A DNA stretch of 64,000 nucleotides from Hevea brasiliensis (Eukaryota > Streptophyta > Magnoliopsida > Malpighiales > Euphorbiaceae), in NCBI RefSeq assembly GCF_030052815.1, contig NC_079495.1, forward strand, positions 33,327,967 through 33,391,966, written 5' to 3'. The notes beneath the pieces are model-generated. The model did not search any database, was not told the DNA's origin, and was given only the letters and a program-made list of their open reading frames with translations. Shown piece by piece: positions 23,515 to 35,831 of this stretch. Both the position numbers and the translations under genes were made by a program. Position 1 is the stretch's first letter. Every line of letters begins with the position of its first letter.

Positions 23515-26137
23515 TGTAACACCCCAAAATTTTAAATTTTATTATTTTATGAGCATTTTTGGTATTTTAATTCTATTTAAATTTCAGGATTTTTTTGAGA
23601 TTTTTTGGATTTTAAAAATCGGGTTCGATTTTCCAAAAATATAAACTTTGATGATTTTTAAAAATTTATTTAAAGACCACGTGACAAAGCTAAAAATATA
23701 TTTGGAGTCTACGTATTTTTCTGAGTTTTCTAGAATTTTTTCAGAATTTTTGGACCTCATTTTCGGTCCCGAGACAGAGTAAAAATTCAAAATTTTGTAT
23801 CCTGAATTGGACAGGCCGAATCGAACCGGACCGGATCGGACCGGTCGAATCGGACCGGCCTTTTCTTTTTTCTTCCTTCTTCCTCCCGCGCGCGTCGACC
23901 TCTCTCCCTTCTCTCTCTCTTTTCTCTCTCCTCCCTCCTCCCCTTGCCGCGCCGCTACCTCCCCTGCCTCCCCACCTCGCCGGCGCCCCACCTTGGCCCT
24001 CCCCTACGGTCGGCCGCCTGGAAACGTCGCGAAGTTGAACGCAGCGTGCACGGTATTGTTCTTCCCGGCCGAAATTCGGCCGATCCGGCCACCAATCGGA
24101 CCGAGTCTTGTGTCTAAAATCATCTACTCGGCGAGAGCTTTCCATAGACACCAAGAACGCCGAAATCCATTAAGCGGTTTGTCTAATTTTTACCCGGGAA
24201 GTTTTAGCCCATTTTAACTTTCGGGCTAGATTTCTCACAAACCGTGAATCCCACGAGAAAACCGAGAGTACCAGAGCGCTCCACTCGTCGAGAGCTTCGC
24301 GGCGACATAAATTTCGAATTTTTTCGACACCGTTTTTTGGTGGGTCCCACGAAACTTTGCAGTGTTTTTCCGAGCATTAAATGAGCTTAGAAAATTCTGA
24401 AAAATTTATGTACTAACCCCCGTGTTGTGGGCTTCGTGTAGGTATCCTCAATTCGCGGAAATTCGACAGTTGACCGGGTCTGCAAATTTCGGGCCAGACA
24501 GACCCGTTACCGGAAAAGTCTCCGAATTGGACCAAGGTTTTGGCTACCCCCCCATTGTCAGACGTCCCGAGCGCGTCCCCGGAGTCAAAATCGGCAAAGG
24601 TAAACCCGAACCTTGCTTTTTTGTAATTTTTTAGTGCTTAAATAGGATTAAAAATTCATAAAATATTCGTGGTAGCTCATAAAATTATGATTCTTTTTGC
24701 AATAGCCTAGTAATATTGCTAAGGACCGCGGGGCAAAGTTTTAGAATTTTTAGAGCTTTTTTGGGTAGTTTTTGCAAAAATGATCAATTATAAGGACTAA
24801 ATTGAAATTTTACATATTGTGATGGATAACTGATTTGATGGGCCTAGGAGGAGCTGTGTGATGTGATTGAGTTGTGGATATATGGATTGTGAATATAGAA
24901 GTGTGTTTTGAGCCCTTTTGCAGGTTGGGTAGGTCCTAGGTATAGGGGAGACTCTGCCGGATTTTCGGCACGACTTAGGACGTATTTGGTCTTTTCTTGA
25001 TTGTATTGAGTCATTTATATTAAAAATTGTAATGTAATTGTCAGGTGAGCCGGGACAGCCTTCTTCCTCTGCCCAGCAGCCACAGTGACCGTTGTCAAGT
25101 CTGTGAGTAAAATATTAATTTTAATTGTAATTTCGATATTATTATATGTTCAAGCATGCCCATGCATCACTTATATGCATATATCTATGTAGATAAATTC
25201 TAGGCACGATTTATGTTGCATTCATAACTGTGAAAGTGCCATTGATGTTGTTGTGGTAATTTGGAGCAGTGTGCGTGCGTTGGCGTGCGTGTGATGTGGA
25301 GTGGACTATGGATAGGACGGGTGACACGGCTTGAGATCTTCGGGACCGGTCGCCGGGGTAGACACGGCTTGAGTTCTTCATGGGACCCGATTTGGTTATT
25401 AAGTGGAAGTCAGCTGAGTTCTTCACGGCACCAAAGTTGGATTTAAGAGAGTCAGATAGGGATCAGCTCCCATATATTATGATTGATGTTACAGAGTGCG
25501 TGAGTGCTCCAAATTACCTTTTTGCTGTTATGATGTGAAAATATTGTTGCTGTTGCATTTCACTTCACAGGTTGCATTAGTTCTAGATAGTTATAGAGAT
25601 TATGGTTAAAATTGATATTTTACTCTCTGAGTCGAACGCTCACTCCTGTTCAATATTTTTCCAGGCCACAGGAGGATATTTTTGAGGTTAACCTGCTTTT
25701 CTCCCTCGCAGGTCATTTATTTATGTTTGTGTAATTCTATAAACTCCTAGAATTTTCACATGTGTTAGAAATGTTTATTTGATTTGGGTCTGTAAACTAA
25801 ATTATTATTGTGGAACTGTAAAAATTATTATATGCATGTTTGATGGACTGGATGAGGGAGCGGAGCTCCCATTTATCATTATGATGATATGAGTATGTGG
25901 AGGGTGAGCTGAGCTCCCCAATGGATTGTTTATTGTGTTTACAGGTCGGGTGAGTCAAAAACTCCCCGTTGGTAGGTCCATTTTATGGCCGGACTCTGTC
26001 CGGTTGGTTTCTTGAAATTGGGCCCAAATGGGCCTTAGAGTTTGGTAAATGAATAGTTAAGGCTTACTACGGGCCTCGGGGGCTTTAGGCTGGCCCAGGT
26101 CCTAGTGCCGGTCCGGCCCATAGATTGGGTCGTGACA
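23515..26137 (+). repeat. 3' LTR of element B
   Basis: 2623 bp, near-identical to the 5' LTR over most of its length. Most of the difference is in a GC-rich segment at about 25317-25470, where several short deletions break the GGTAGACACGGCTTGAG repeats. The mixed picture of few substitutions but clustered indels is noted as a finding. Confidence 0.93.
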
Positions 26138-26142
26138 ACCAG

Positions 26143-29100
26143 TGTCGGTCCGGACAATTAAGGGGATTAGAGCCATACTCAAGACAACTAGATAAGCCTT
26201 AAACCCAAATAATTAGTAATTGCCAATTAGTTAAGTATAAATAAGAAAAACAGAACATAAAAAGTTAAACGAGCCGAGAGTCACAGCGATGGGTGACCTT
26301 CTCGGGAACGACTGCGAAGTCAATTTAAACTCAAATTTCGAACCGTAAAATGTGACGCTGCGGTCCTTAGGACTATTATAAACACAGTGGAAAAGAGAAA
26401 ATCACGAAAAAGAACTGTTAAGCCTGTCAAATAATTAGGTCAGGGAGCCGGAAAAAATATTGAATTAATTGCAAACCGGGTTAAACCGGCAATGGGCAAT
26501 TTGGTCAATTGACCCCAAGAGCTGACTCCTGACCTAACTGTCAAATAAAATCGAAGAAAAGAAAATTTCAGAATCGAGAATTAAATTAAAGAACTAATAG
26601 AAAAATAAATTTAAAAAAAAAAAGCAAAAGAAAAGTGAAAAAGGTAGTGACATCATCAAGGTGACATCACATATGAAGTCATAAATAAATTTTTTATTTA
26701 CTAGATAATTTGACCAAGTCAATTAGAGGATAAATATGCAATTAAATAAACAAAAATTCATTTTTTCCTTCTTCCTTTTCAAGCTAGCCGAAGTCTCTCT
26801 CTCACTCTCCCTTACATCTTCATTTTTCAACCTCCATGGAAGCTTACTCTCAAGCTTCTTAAACCCCAAAACTAGCCATAAATTTCACAAATTCTTCCAT
26901 TAAACTTTGTTTTTGAAGCTTGGTAAAACTATTGACAACAAAAAAAGAGGAAAGAAAGGAGATTTGAAGAGGGAGAAATTCAACAAAAAAAAGGTTAGTG
27001 ATTTAAGATGCAAAATTAGTTTATTTGTTGTATTTTTAGCTTGATTAACTTGTAAATAAACTTAAAATGAAAAAAAAAATTATTGAGGGACCAAACTGAA
27101 ATTCAGCCAGCATGAAGGGGAGGGTGATTTGCATGGTTTGATTTATTTGAATGGGCATATGAACTTTAATTAGTTGTATAGTTATGATTAAAGGCTTTGA
27201 AAGTAGCTAAATGCAAGAGTTTGTGAATTAGGGTTTTGGACATTAGGGTTTAGAGAGCAAAAATGTGAGAAACTTGTAAATGATGTTTTGGACCTAATTT
27301 GAAGTGAGAAATGGTCATTTGTGACCAAATGAAATGTGTAGGAATGGTTGGAGTTAAGGCCAAATTCGGATTGAGTGTGGTCATGTTGCTGGCAGCATGA
27401 CCAAGTCAACTTTGAAGGACCAAAAATGAAAATTTACAAGTCCAATTGGTATGAGACCAATTGGAAATGAAAATAGACACTAAATGACACAATTTTCATT
27501 TAGGAATCATGCCCAAAAAGTGACCAAAACCTAGTGAACAAATTGACCAAACTTGAAAAATCACAGTCTGCCTCTATACAAACTAAACAAATGAACAATG
27601 TTTGTTCATTTGGTCATAACTTGAGCTAGGTAGGTCAAAATGACCTGAAATTTTACCAGTTGTTAGAGGAGATATAGACCTAAAACTTTCATGAAGAACA
27701 CCAACTCAAATTATGCCATTAACCAAGTCATTTGGCCACCCAAATTTGGTGACCTAAAACTGCCAGAACCAAAAAAATTGTCCAGAAAATCTGGGTTGAG
27801 TCCAATCCGGCAACCATGGTTCAAATGGCTATAACTTGAGCTACAAAACTCCAATTAGAGTGATTCAAAAAGGAGAATAAACTTAAGACAATAAGGAACA
27901 TTTTCTATGAAGGAAGTTTTGCCTAATTCTAACAGAAAAGTGACCAATGGAACAGTGCAACCTTAGACTCCAAAACTGAAAATTATCGAACTTACCTAAA
28001 AGACTTAAAATTTGAATAAACAACCAAAACCAACAAATTTAGTGACCAAAATATGGTATGTGGGTGAAGTTGGAATTTCCATACCTATTAAGCCTTAGAA
28101 AGTCAACAATTTGACTTGAATAGTATAGTGAATAGTAATCCCGAAACACAAAATTTCAAGAACGTTGAGTTTAGCATGTTAGAGCTAAGTAAAAGTGAAG
28201 TTAAATTTATTTTTGGATTTATGCTAAGTTATGATACTGAAACACTATAAAATTGTGTGTTTCAGTTGAAAAGAATATCAGGAAAGAACCTGAGGAACCG
28301 AGTCAAGGCCAAGAGGCAACTCGCTTGAGGTTTGTGCACAACATCACTATGCTTTAAAATTCATTGATAAAGTGAATGAAATATGTATTTTACTTTTGCT
28401 TTGAATTGTTGAAAGTTTATTTGTAACATTATTTATGATGTTTTGATTTAAATTGTGAAAGTTATTGTGTATATTTGAAATAGCAATGTTTGGCAAATTG
28501 TTAAGATAAGTTTTGAAACCACAGTATCATGACCATATATTTGAACACCTCACTAGCATGACTAGTGGGGGTAATTAGTTTCGAATTTTGATTCCTTCTC
28601 TGGAGAAGTGTTGAGGTGTGCCAGTAGAAGAGGATTTGAAAGGATATCCATATATTTGAGCTAGCTAGCCTTGTGATGTGATTTCTCTTTAGCCTCTGGC
28701 TATTGAGATTCTATTTGTTTCGAATGGCATGATCTAACTGTGGGTTTTATGAAATGTGAATTGATACTTCAAAATGAAATTGTTGGGATTAAAATCTCAT
28801 AATACATGTTTTGTATTTAATTCTCATGTTCAGTTAAATTTTTGAATAAATATAATTTAAGTTATGCATAAAGATTATTTTAGTATGTTGTGCACCACTG
28901 AGTCCTAGTACTCAGCGATAGCTTTTATTGTTGTCGCAGATTTAGAAACTAGAGGAGCAGCAGACTGAGCTGCTGAGGATTGAGGATCTATCAGCTTGAA
29001 GTTATCGGGTATAATTTATACCATAACTGTAAATATTTCTTTTGATATATGTATTGCACATAAATGTATGGACATGTAAATCGGTCTTGAGCAGTTTGTA

Positions 29101-29647
29101 CAAAGTTTGTATAAAGTTGTAATAAAATTTAGTTTGAATTTTCATACTGTAGATTTTGGTATGATGTATATATATAGATTGTTGTTTTTAATGAATGGAA
29201 ATGTTTTATTTTAATTTGAATGAGATTGATAGATATTATTTTACTGATGATTGAATTTTGGAAATTGAGAAATGTTGACTGTTGAATTTTGAGATTTGAG
29301 AAATTGTTGAGATTGATTGTGAAATTGAAGTAGTGGTTGAGAAAATTTTTGAAAGTGCTTTTTTTTAGGTATTTGAAGAACTGTTTTCCCCAAATACAGA
29401 TGGAACTCTGGCAAAATTTGTATAAAATTTGCGGAGAAATAAAATGGACCAAAAATATTAACTAGTTTTAATTTTAATTAAATGTTTTAAATACCTATTG
29501 GAAAATGCTCACCACTTATCAAAAATAAGAAAATTGTTTTAAAATCTCTTGTAGGGTACTTAATGATTTATCGGTAGGTGAAGTTCGGTAGTTCATTAGG
29601 TATTCTACGGGATCATATTATGCCTTACAGAGGCGTAAGGTGTGACA
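26143..29647 (+). mobile_element. Solo gypsy LTR C, main piece
   Basis: Continues LTR C from TGTCGGTCCGGACA to GTAAGGTGTGACA. With the 52-bp left piece the LTR is about 3.56 kb. It contains three ~200-bp modules (boxes near 27489, 27680 and 27895), a hairpin CTGAGT...ACTCAG (28898-28915) followed by GCGA...TCGC, and a diverged ACTCT element near 29404. AGTTC duplications flank it, there is no internal domain, and it sits in the CACTA second gene. Confidence 0.92.
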
Positions 29648-29652
29648 AGTTC

Positions 29653-30016
29653 TACTGCAAATATGTTTCTTTTCATAAATTATTATACTTGTGTCATTAA
29701 TTGATCATAATTATTATAGGATCAAAATTGTGATGTCATTAAATCCAACCCCTCTTTGTGTCATATGGAAGTAGTAGAATAATGTTTTGGAACACAACAT
29801 CATGATCATGTGATTGGTTACGGAGGTAGAATAAAGGTAAAAGAAGTAAAGAGATCTCGTTCCAATGTTGGCCCTCAAGACAAGAATCAGTTGCTTAAGA
29901 ATCGTTTGTCTGAAGTAGAAGCTAAGATGAAACACCTTGAAGACTTACTATTGAGCCAATATTCTAATGCTCCATCTAGAACTCCGCCATCTACAGATCA
30001 ATCTACAAGATTGTGA
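29653..30016 (+). pseudogene. CACTA second gene, 3' exons
   Basis: After LTR C and an apparent intron ending TTATAG at 29719, the sequence reads DQNCDVIKSNPSLCHMEV, then HDHVIGYGGRIKVKEVKRSR. The tail NRLSEVEAKMKHLEDLLLSQ has coiled-coil character and ends PSTDQSTRL, stop at 30014. The GYGG(R/G)(V/I)K block and a short C-terminal coiled coil are usual for this family. A stop near 29778 lies in the conserved VVERCFG region. Confidence 0.8.
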
Positions 30017-30659
30017 TAAGGTAAATTATCTTCTTTTTCATGTACAATATTCTCTATGTTGTTTTTAATATAGGTCATATTTTAAGTTGTGCATTTATAA
30101 ATGAAAATATATTATTTCTTTATTATATATTATTGAAGATAAATCTATATAATTTAATTGAGGAGCACGGGAATTGGATTGGAAGTTGAAGAGTATTTTT
30201 GAAGTTATGTTTTATGCAAGTTATGGATTTGAATTGTTTGTTTGAAATTTTGGAAATGTCCAAAATACAAACGGAACTCTGTCGAATATTTTACTTGATA
30301 TTTATACTTAAACTATTTAGAAATAAAATATTAACAAAGTTTAAGTTAAATGTGAAACTTGTTTCATGTTATTAGTGGATTTCAAAGTTTTTGCAATCTA
30401 ATTATATTTTTATATTTTAGTGCAGATGTGATTTTGCAAATAGTGAAGATATTGAAGCAACTTTTTTGGGTGAAGGTGTTCAAAAGTAACTTAGAAGATA
30501 TTGTTGAATTTTATTCCAGCCTTCATATATTTATAGTTTTCTTATGGACACACACAAAGTTTAAGTGTGAACAATTGTTATAACATTATTCATATTGATG
30601 TATGAGTGTTATTTACTTGTAAATGCATATTATTTACTATTATTAATTGCATATTAAAT
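30017..30659. other. CACTA 3' untranslated region
   Basis: AT-rich sequence with no convincing gene. A patch at 30240-30290 (AAATACAAACGGAACTCTGTCG) loosely resembles the ACTCT region of the gypsy LTRs, but too weakly to call an LTR fragment. Confidence 0.4.
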
Positions 30660-31262
30660 TTTTAGGTGTTTTAAAATTGAAAGTAATTACATCATCTTCA
30701 TTAACGATGATTTTTGTATTTATATATAGTTGTAATCATTTTTAATGACCATTTTCCATCATTGTTATCAATTTTTAATGTTCATATCTCTACTTTCTCA
30801 ATTTTTTTCAACAACTATTTGTTACTCTTGTTAGTAGTTTTTAACGATCATAATTTGCTCTCGTCAATACTTTTTAACGACCATTTTTTTTTTGTTGTTA
30901 ATAACCTTTAACGAGCGTTATTTACTGTTGTTAATATTTTTCAATGATTAATTTTTTTCATCATTAATAATTTTTATAGGCCATTACATTACAAATTAAT
31001 GGTCTTTTAATTCAAATTTGACGACCATTTTCTCTGTCGTTAATAACGTTAACAACGACTAAAATAGTTGTTAATATTATAATTTTAACGACTTATTATT
31101 GTGTTTTCGTTATTAGTATCAATGAAGAGTTATGTAAAGTCCTCGTTAAACTTTTTAATGATAGAGCCTATAACGACGACTTAACGACCAACCTTTTGGG
31201 TGGTTAATTATTATTAACGACCACTTTTTAACTTTTAACGAGGATTTTTCCTCTCGTTAAAG
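30660..31262. repeat. CACTA subterminal repeat region
   Basis: More than a dozen short copies, in both orientations, of TAACGACCA-type motifs (for example TTTAACGACCATTT, CTCGTTAA, GTCGTTAATAACG). Dense short repeats next to the terminus are the known binding region for the CACTA accessory protein (TnpA in En/Spm). That this array is bound by the local second-gene product is an inference. Confidence 0.75.
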
Positions 31263-31267
31263 ACCAA

Positions 31268-31280
31268 TTTTCTTGTAGTG
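31268..31280. repeat. CACTA 3' terminal inverted repeat
   Basis: TTTTCTTGTAGTG is the complement of CACTACAAGAAAA, the characteristic end of plant CACTA transposons. Gypsy LTR sequence starts immediately after it. Confidence 0.85.
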
Positions 31281-32475
31281 CCTAATGGGAAGTGACTATG
31301 AAGACAGTTGGCAACCCTAGACCAGTGGGAAACCCTGTGAAATAATTATTAGGACTTAAGTGAAGGATTATCGAGGTTTAGATGACAATAGAATGCCAAG
31401 AAAATACAAGAAAATTCATATTAATCGGTACAGACAATTTTTGCTCAGTAAACAAAAAGAATGGCATTTCGGTCATTTCACCCTCAGTGTTGAATTTTGA
31501 CCTAAATGTCAATTAAAGTGAGAGAGATTAAAATACATAAAGTAAATTAAAATTATGAATTTATTGATGGAAATGAGAAAAGGAAGAAAAAGGAAATGAA
31601 AATGGAATTTATTACATAAGCATTTCATCATGATGACCTAAGTATGAATTAGGCATGATGACAAAATGATTTCATAAAAACTTAATACAATTATCATAGG
31701 ATAAATATACAAACAAAAGCTACAATTTAATTAATCAAACACTCATCTTCTTCTTTGTCTTCCACCTTGGCCAAAAACTCCATGGGAGTATTCTTCCATG
31801 TTTCTTTAAACTTCCAAGCTTGAATTCCCATGCTATTCCACTATAAAACCCCTAGATCACTTCACTAAAAATTGATCCCACACCTACAGGAAGATAGTGG
31901 CAGCCAAGAAGTGAAGGAAAATTGAAGTTTAAGCAAGCTCAAGTTGGGCACAAGTGAGATTAGTGCACTATACAAACCCTTTTCTTCTTTAATTATTGTA
32001 AGCATGCTAAATTAAGTAGAAATTGAATGAAATCAAAAGAAAACCATGGACAAATGGGAACCCTAAAATTCGACAGCCTTGGAAAATATAGGGGTTTGAT
32101 GAATTCATGAATATAACTATGATTAGTCGTGTTGATTAACAAGTAGATATGAGTTGTATATGGATTTGCACGTGTTATGCATGAATTGTAAAAATTAAAG
32201 TTAGGATTTTGACCTAACTTTGAGAAGTTTGTGTATGGCTTGAAATTAATGATGTTGAGATCAATTATTGACTATTAGAAGTGCCATGAATGTGAATTGA
32301 AGTTTAAGAGTTGGGTGGAATTGAAATTGGGAGTGCTGAATTTTCATGCAGGATTTTAGACCTATGAGTCTAGTGTGATTTTTAAGCCATAGAGAGAGTT
32401 GTGTTGCTCCAATTGGTGTGAGGCCAATTGAAAATGAAACCTAGGACAATTTGCTACATTTTTCATGAGAGACCT
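31281..32475 (+). mobile_element. Old gypsy LTR O, piece 1
   Basis: Begins mid-LTR (AGTGACTATGAAGACAG...GGCAACCCTAG, matching 3640-3670 of LTR A) because the CACTA transposon occupies its upstream side. It continues to GAGACCT at 32475, inside the first ~200-bp module, where the minus-strand gypsy element inserted. The start of this LTR is outside the window. Confidence 0.85.
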
Positions 32476-33296
32476 TGATGTGAACCTTCAAGTAATTGGT
32501 AACTTGAAAACCCACATTCAAGAATTAAATGAACAATATGGAAAGCACCAAATCAAGATGTATGAATTTGATTCTTTGAACCAGCACAATCAAATTGTTG
32601 TGTAATTCAAAGAAAATATCAGAAATTGGATTCTTGACCTAATTCATATGGAGAATGAATAAACCAAGAATATTATGCACATTAAACCTTGCAAGATAGA
32701 AATCTCAGCAAGTTAATGAGCTTCACAAGAACAAAGGCAACAGCCAATTTACTCACTAAAGGAGCAGAAACAATCTTTCATTAATATTCAAGTGTGTCCT
32801 CCACTCTCTCATTACACTTGTATTTATAGCCTCTTGGCTTCAAAGCTAAAGACAAAAAAATCCCTACTTTAGTAACAGCTGTAGGGAGCTTTAAGTTCAA
32901 ACAAAAATTAATCTATCAAAAGACTAAAAACTCCTTACAAAAAGTAAATTTAATACAGCAGCAAGTAAGGGCATTTAAGTCCAAAAGAGAGGCGGTTATA
33001 ACAGCAAGGAATATTCCTTGAAAAAGGTGCCAGCAGATACATGTACATGGGTTGGATCTGGTGCATGCATGTCCACAGGTTATTCCATGTAACCTAATGC
33101 TCCACATGACACCTGGTCACTTCCAAGCTTAATTTTCACCAAATTTAATCCTTTATAATTTTCTTCATGCCATTCCAGCTTATAATCCTTGCTCCTTATG
33201 ATTTCACAAATTAAGTTCTGAAGTGATTTAGCTCTAGCTCTAGTAATTGGACCTTAGATGAAATCCTTTGGCGTGGATGTAGCTTGATTCTCATCA
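32476..33296 (-). repeat. 3' LTR of the minus-strand gypsy element
   Basis: Plus strand TGATGTGAACC ... GATTCTCATCA, 821 bp. A TATAAATA box (minus strand) lies at 32821-32828. In minus sense its first ~130 bp continue the pol reading frame, with [14 protein letters not shown] followed by a stop where the other LTR copy reads [12 protein letters not shown]. Confidence 0.93.
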
Positions 33297-35754
33297 TTCC
33301 CCTCCGCTTCAAAAGGATTCGTCCTCGAACTGCTCTCGCATCAACACAAGGAGATAAATCAGCAACATTGAAGGTGGCACTGACATTATACTCACCGGGC
33401 AGGTTTATTTTGTAAGCGTTATCATTAATTTTGGTCAGCACTTGGAAAGGTCCATCACATCTTGGTTGTAATTTTGATTTCCTTCGAGAGGGAAACCTTT
33501 CTTTGCGCAAGTGAACCCATACCCAATCTCCAGGTTGAAATGTGACTTTCTTCCTTCCTTTGTTGGCTTGACTAGCATATTTTTCATTGTTCTTTTCAAT
33601 TTGAAGCTTGGCTTGTTCATGGATTTTCTTCACCAATTCTGCTTTTCTTTTTCCATCTAAACTAGCAAGCTCGTTCACAGGCAAAGGTAAAAGATCCAAA
33701 GGAATTGAAGGATTGAAACCATACACAATTTCAAATGGAGAATAGCCAGTAGAAGAATGCACATTTCTATTGTATGCAAATTCAACAAGTGGAATGCAAT
33801 CTTCCCATGACTTCAAATTTTGCTTAACCATAGCACGCAAAAGAGTAGTTAGTATCCTATTTACTACTTCAGTTTGACCATCAGTTTGTGGGTGACAAGT
33901 GGTGGAAAATAACAACTTGGTGCCAAATTTTCCCCACAAAACCTTCCAAAAGTGACTAAGGAATTTAACATCCCTATCACTAACTAAACTCTTAGGTATG
34001 CCATGCAACCTAACAATATCTCTAAAGAATAAATTTGTAACATTTGTAGCATCATCAGTTTTATGGCATGGAATAAAATGTGCCATTTTTGAAAACCTGC
34101 CAACAACAACAAAAATTGAATCATGGCCTTGTTTAGACCTAGGTAATCCCAACACAAAATCCATAGACAAATGAACCCAAGGATCACTAGGGGTAGGTAA
34201 AGGTGTATACAAACCTTGTGGCAAAACTCTAGATTTAGCCTTAGCGCACACAACGCACCTAACACATACTCTTTCAACATCTCTTTTCATATTCGGCCAA
34301 TAAAAATGTTCCTTTAACACATCTAAAGTTTTGGCAACACCAAAATGACCCATTAATCCACCAGCATGAGACTCATTCACAAGTAATTCACGCATGGAAC
34401 TCTTAGGCACACACAATCTATTTTCTCTAAACAAATATCCATCATGCCTATAAAACTTCTCAAAAGCATTGTTTTCACAAGCTGCATACACTCTAGCAAA
34501 GTCATCATCTTCAGCATATAATTCTTTCACATATTCGAATCCTAATAACTTTGCATCAAGAAGGGCAAGAAGGTTATACCTTCGAGATAAGGCATTAGCC
34601 ACCACATTTTCTTTCCCATGTTTGTATTGAATCACATATGGGAAGGTCTCAAGGAACTCAACCCATTTTGCATGACGCCTACTCAACTTATTTTGCCCCT
34701 TGATATGCTTCAATGACTCATGATCTGTGTGGATGACAAATTGCTTTGGCCAAAGGTAATGTTGCCATGTTTCCAAGGCACGTACCAATGCATACAACTC
34801 TTTGTCATATGTAGAATAGTTCAAAGCTGCTCCATTAAGCTTCTCACCAAAGTATGCTATTGGTCTCTTATCCTGCATTAAAACGGCTCCAATACCTATA
34901 CCTGACGCGTCACACTCAATCTCAAAAGTCTTAGAAAAATCAAGTAAAGCCAACACAGGAGCGGAACATAACATCTCTTTAATTTTGTGAAAAGTATCAT
35001 CTTGTTTCTGTTCCCAAACAAAATTAACATTCTTTTTGACAAGATCATTCAATGGTGCTGCAATGGTACTGAAATTCTTAATAAATCTTCTATAGAAACT
35101 AGCTAGTCCATGAAAACTACGTACTTCAGATGCAGTCTTTGGAATGGGCCAGTCTTTAATAGCTCTAATTTTTTCATCATCAACTTCAACACCATTAGCA
35201 CTAATGACAAATCCTAAAAAGACAACCTTTTCCATGCAAAATGAACATTTCTTCAAGTTAGCATATAATTTTTCCTTTCTTAACACATCGAATACAGCTC
35301 TTAAATGATGCATATGTTCATTCATGTCTCTACTGTAAACCAATATATCATCAAAATAAACAATAACAAATTTTCCAATAAAAGCACGCAACACATGATT
35401 CATCAATCTCATAAAAGTGCTAGGGGCATTAGTTAGCCCGAAAGGCATCACTAACCACTCATATAGTCCATGCTTTGTTTTAAATGCAGTCTTCCATTCA
35501 TCACCTACTTTCATGCGAATTTGATGATATCCGCTTTTCAAGTCAATTTTGGTAAAAACACAAGCACCACAAAGTTCATCCAACATATCATCCAATCTAG
35601 GTATAGGATGGCGATACTTTCTGATGATTTTGTTGATCGCCCTACAATCCACACACATGCGCCATGTGCCATCTTTCTTTGGTACCAAAAGGACGGTACA
35701 AAGACAAGGGCTCATACTTTCTCTCACATAACCCTTAGCTAGCAATTCCTCCAC
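33211..35754 (-). pseudogene. Gypsy pol: reverse transcriptase, RNase H, integrase (long open frame)
   Basis: An 847-residue open frame, the longest in the window. [12 protein letters not shown] (D71) and YFDDILVYS (D135, D136), then the RT connection. RNase H: D282 in [10 protein letters not shown]319 and D344; the last usual Asp of VVADALSRR is Asn (N387). Integrase: zinc-binding H463, H470, C500, C503; core D532 (SMDFVLGLP), D593 and E629, spaced D-D-35-E. The tail FNVADLSP is followed by sequence shifted out of its usual frame. The N-terminal side of RT (PNRPAYRSN block at 35755-35830) is in other frames because of two small indels. The enzyme core is well preserved, but the full protein is not encoded. 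Confidence 0.95.
33297..33309 (-). other. Polypurine tract of the minus-strand gypsy element
   Basis: On the minus strand AAGCGGAGGGGAA directly precedes the TGATGAGAATC start of the 3' LTR. Confidence 0.8.
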
Positions 35755-35831
35755 TTGCCTTTGTAATTCTTTGGTTTCTTGAGGTTACTTCTATAGGCTG
35801 GACGGTTGGGAATAATCGCCTCAGTACAAAA

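Larger units (their letters stand above)
15838..26137 (+). mobile_element. Gypsy element B, complete Tekay/Del-like (10.3 kb)
   Basis: Two LTRs (15838-18489 and 23515-26137), a tRNA-Met primer site at 18494, one gag-pol reading region and a polypurine tract at 23501. It is flanked by perfect ACCAG duplications at 15833-15837 and 26138-26142. The chromodomain-like tail ([14 protein letters not shown]) and the long LTRs point to the Tekay/Del chromovirus group, though the clade is not proven here. The structure is intact but the coding region has many stops and indels, so it is not autonomous. Confidence 0.95.
6631..31280 (+). mobile_element. CACTA (En/Spm) DNA transposon, 3' part, heavily interrupted
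   Basis: It combines a TNP2-type transposase (6631-10868), a second gene of the Transposase_24 type (11123-30016), subterminal repeats (30660-31262) and a terminus ending CTTGTAGTG at 31280, the complement of the CACTACAAG end of plant CACTA elements. About 19 kb of the span is later insertions: solo LTRs at 7927-10033 and 12461-15588, and LTR C with element B at 15786-29647. The 5' end is upstream of the window, beyond element A. The sequence after 31280 is the inside of a gypsy LTR. The likely 3-bp target duplication is CCT at 31281-31283; its other copy is not visible. Confidence 0.88.

Noticed and set aside
30240..30300. Possible old gypsy LTR fragment in the CACTA 3' region
   Set aside because: Only a short ACGGAACTCTGTCG-like patch matches and the flanks do not align by eye, so chance cannot be excluded.
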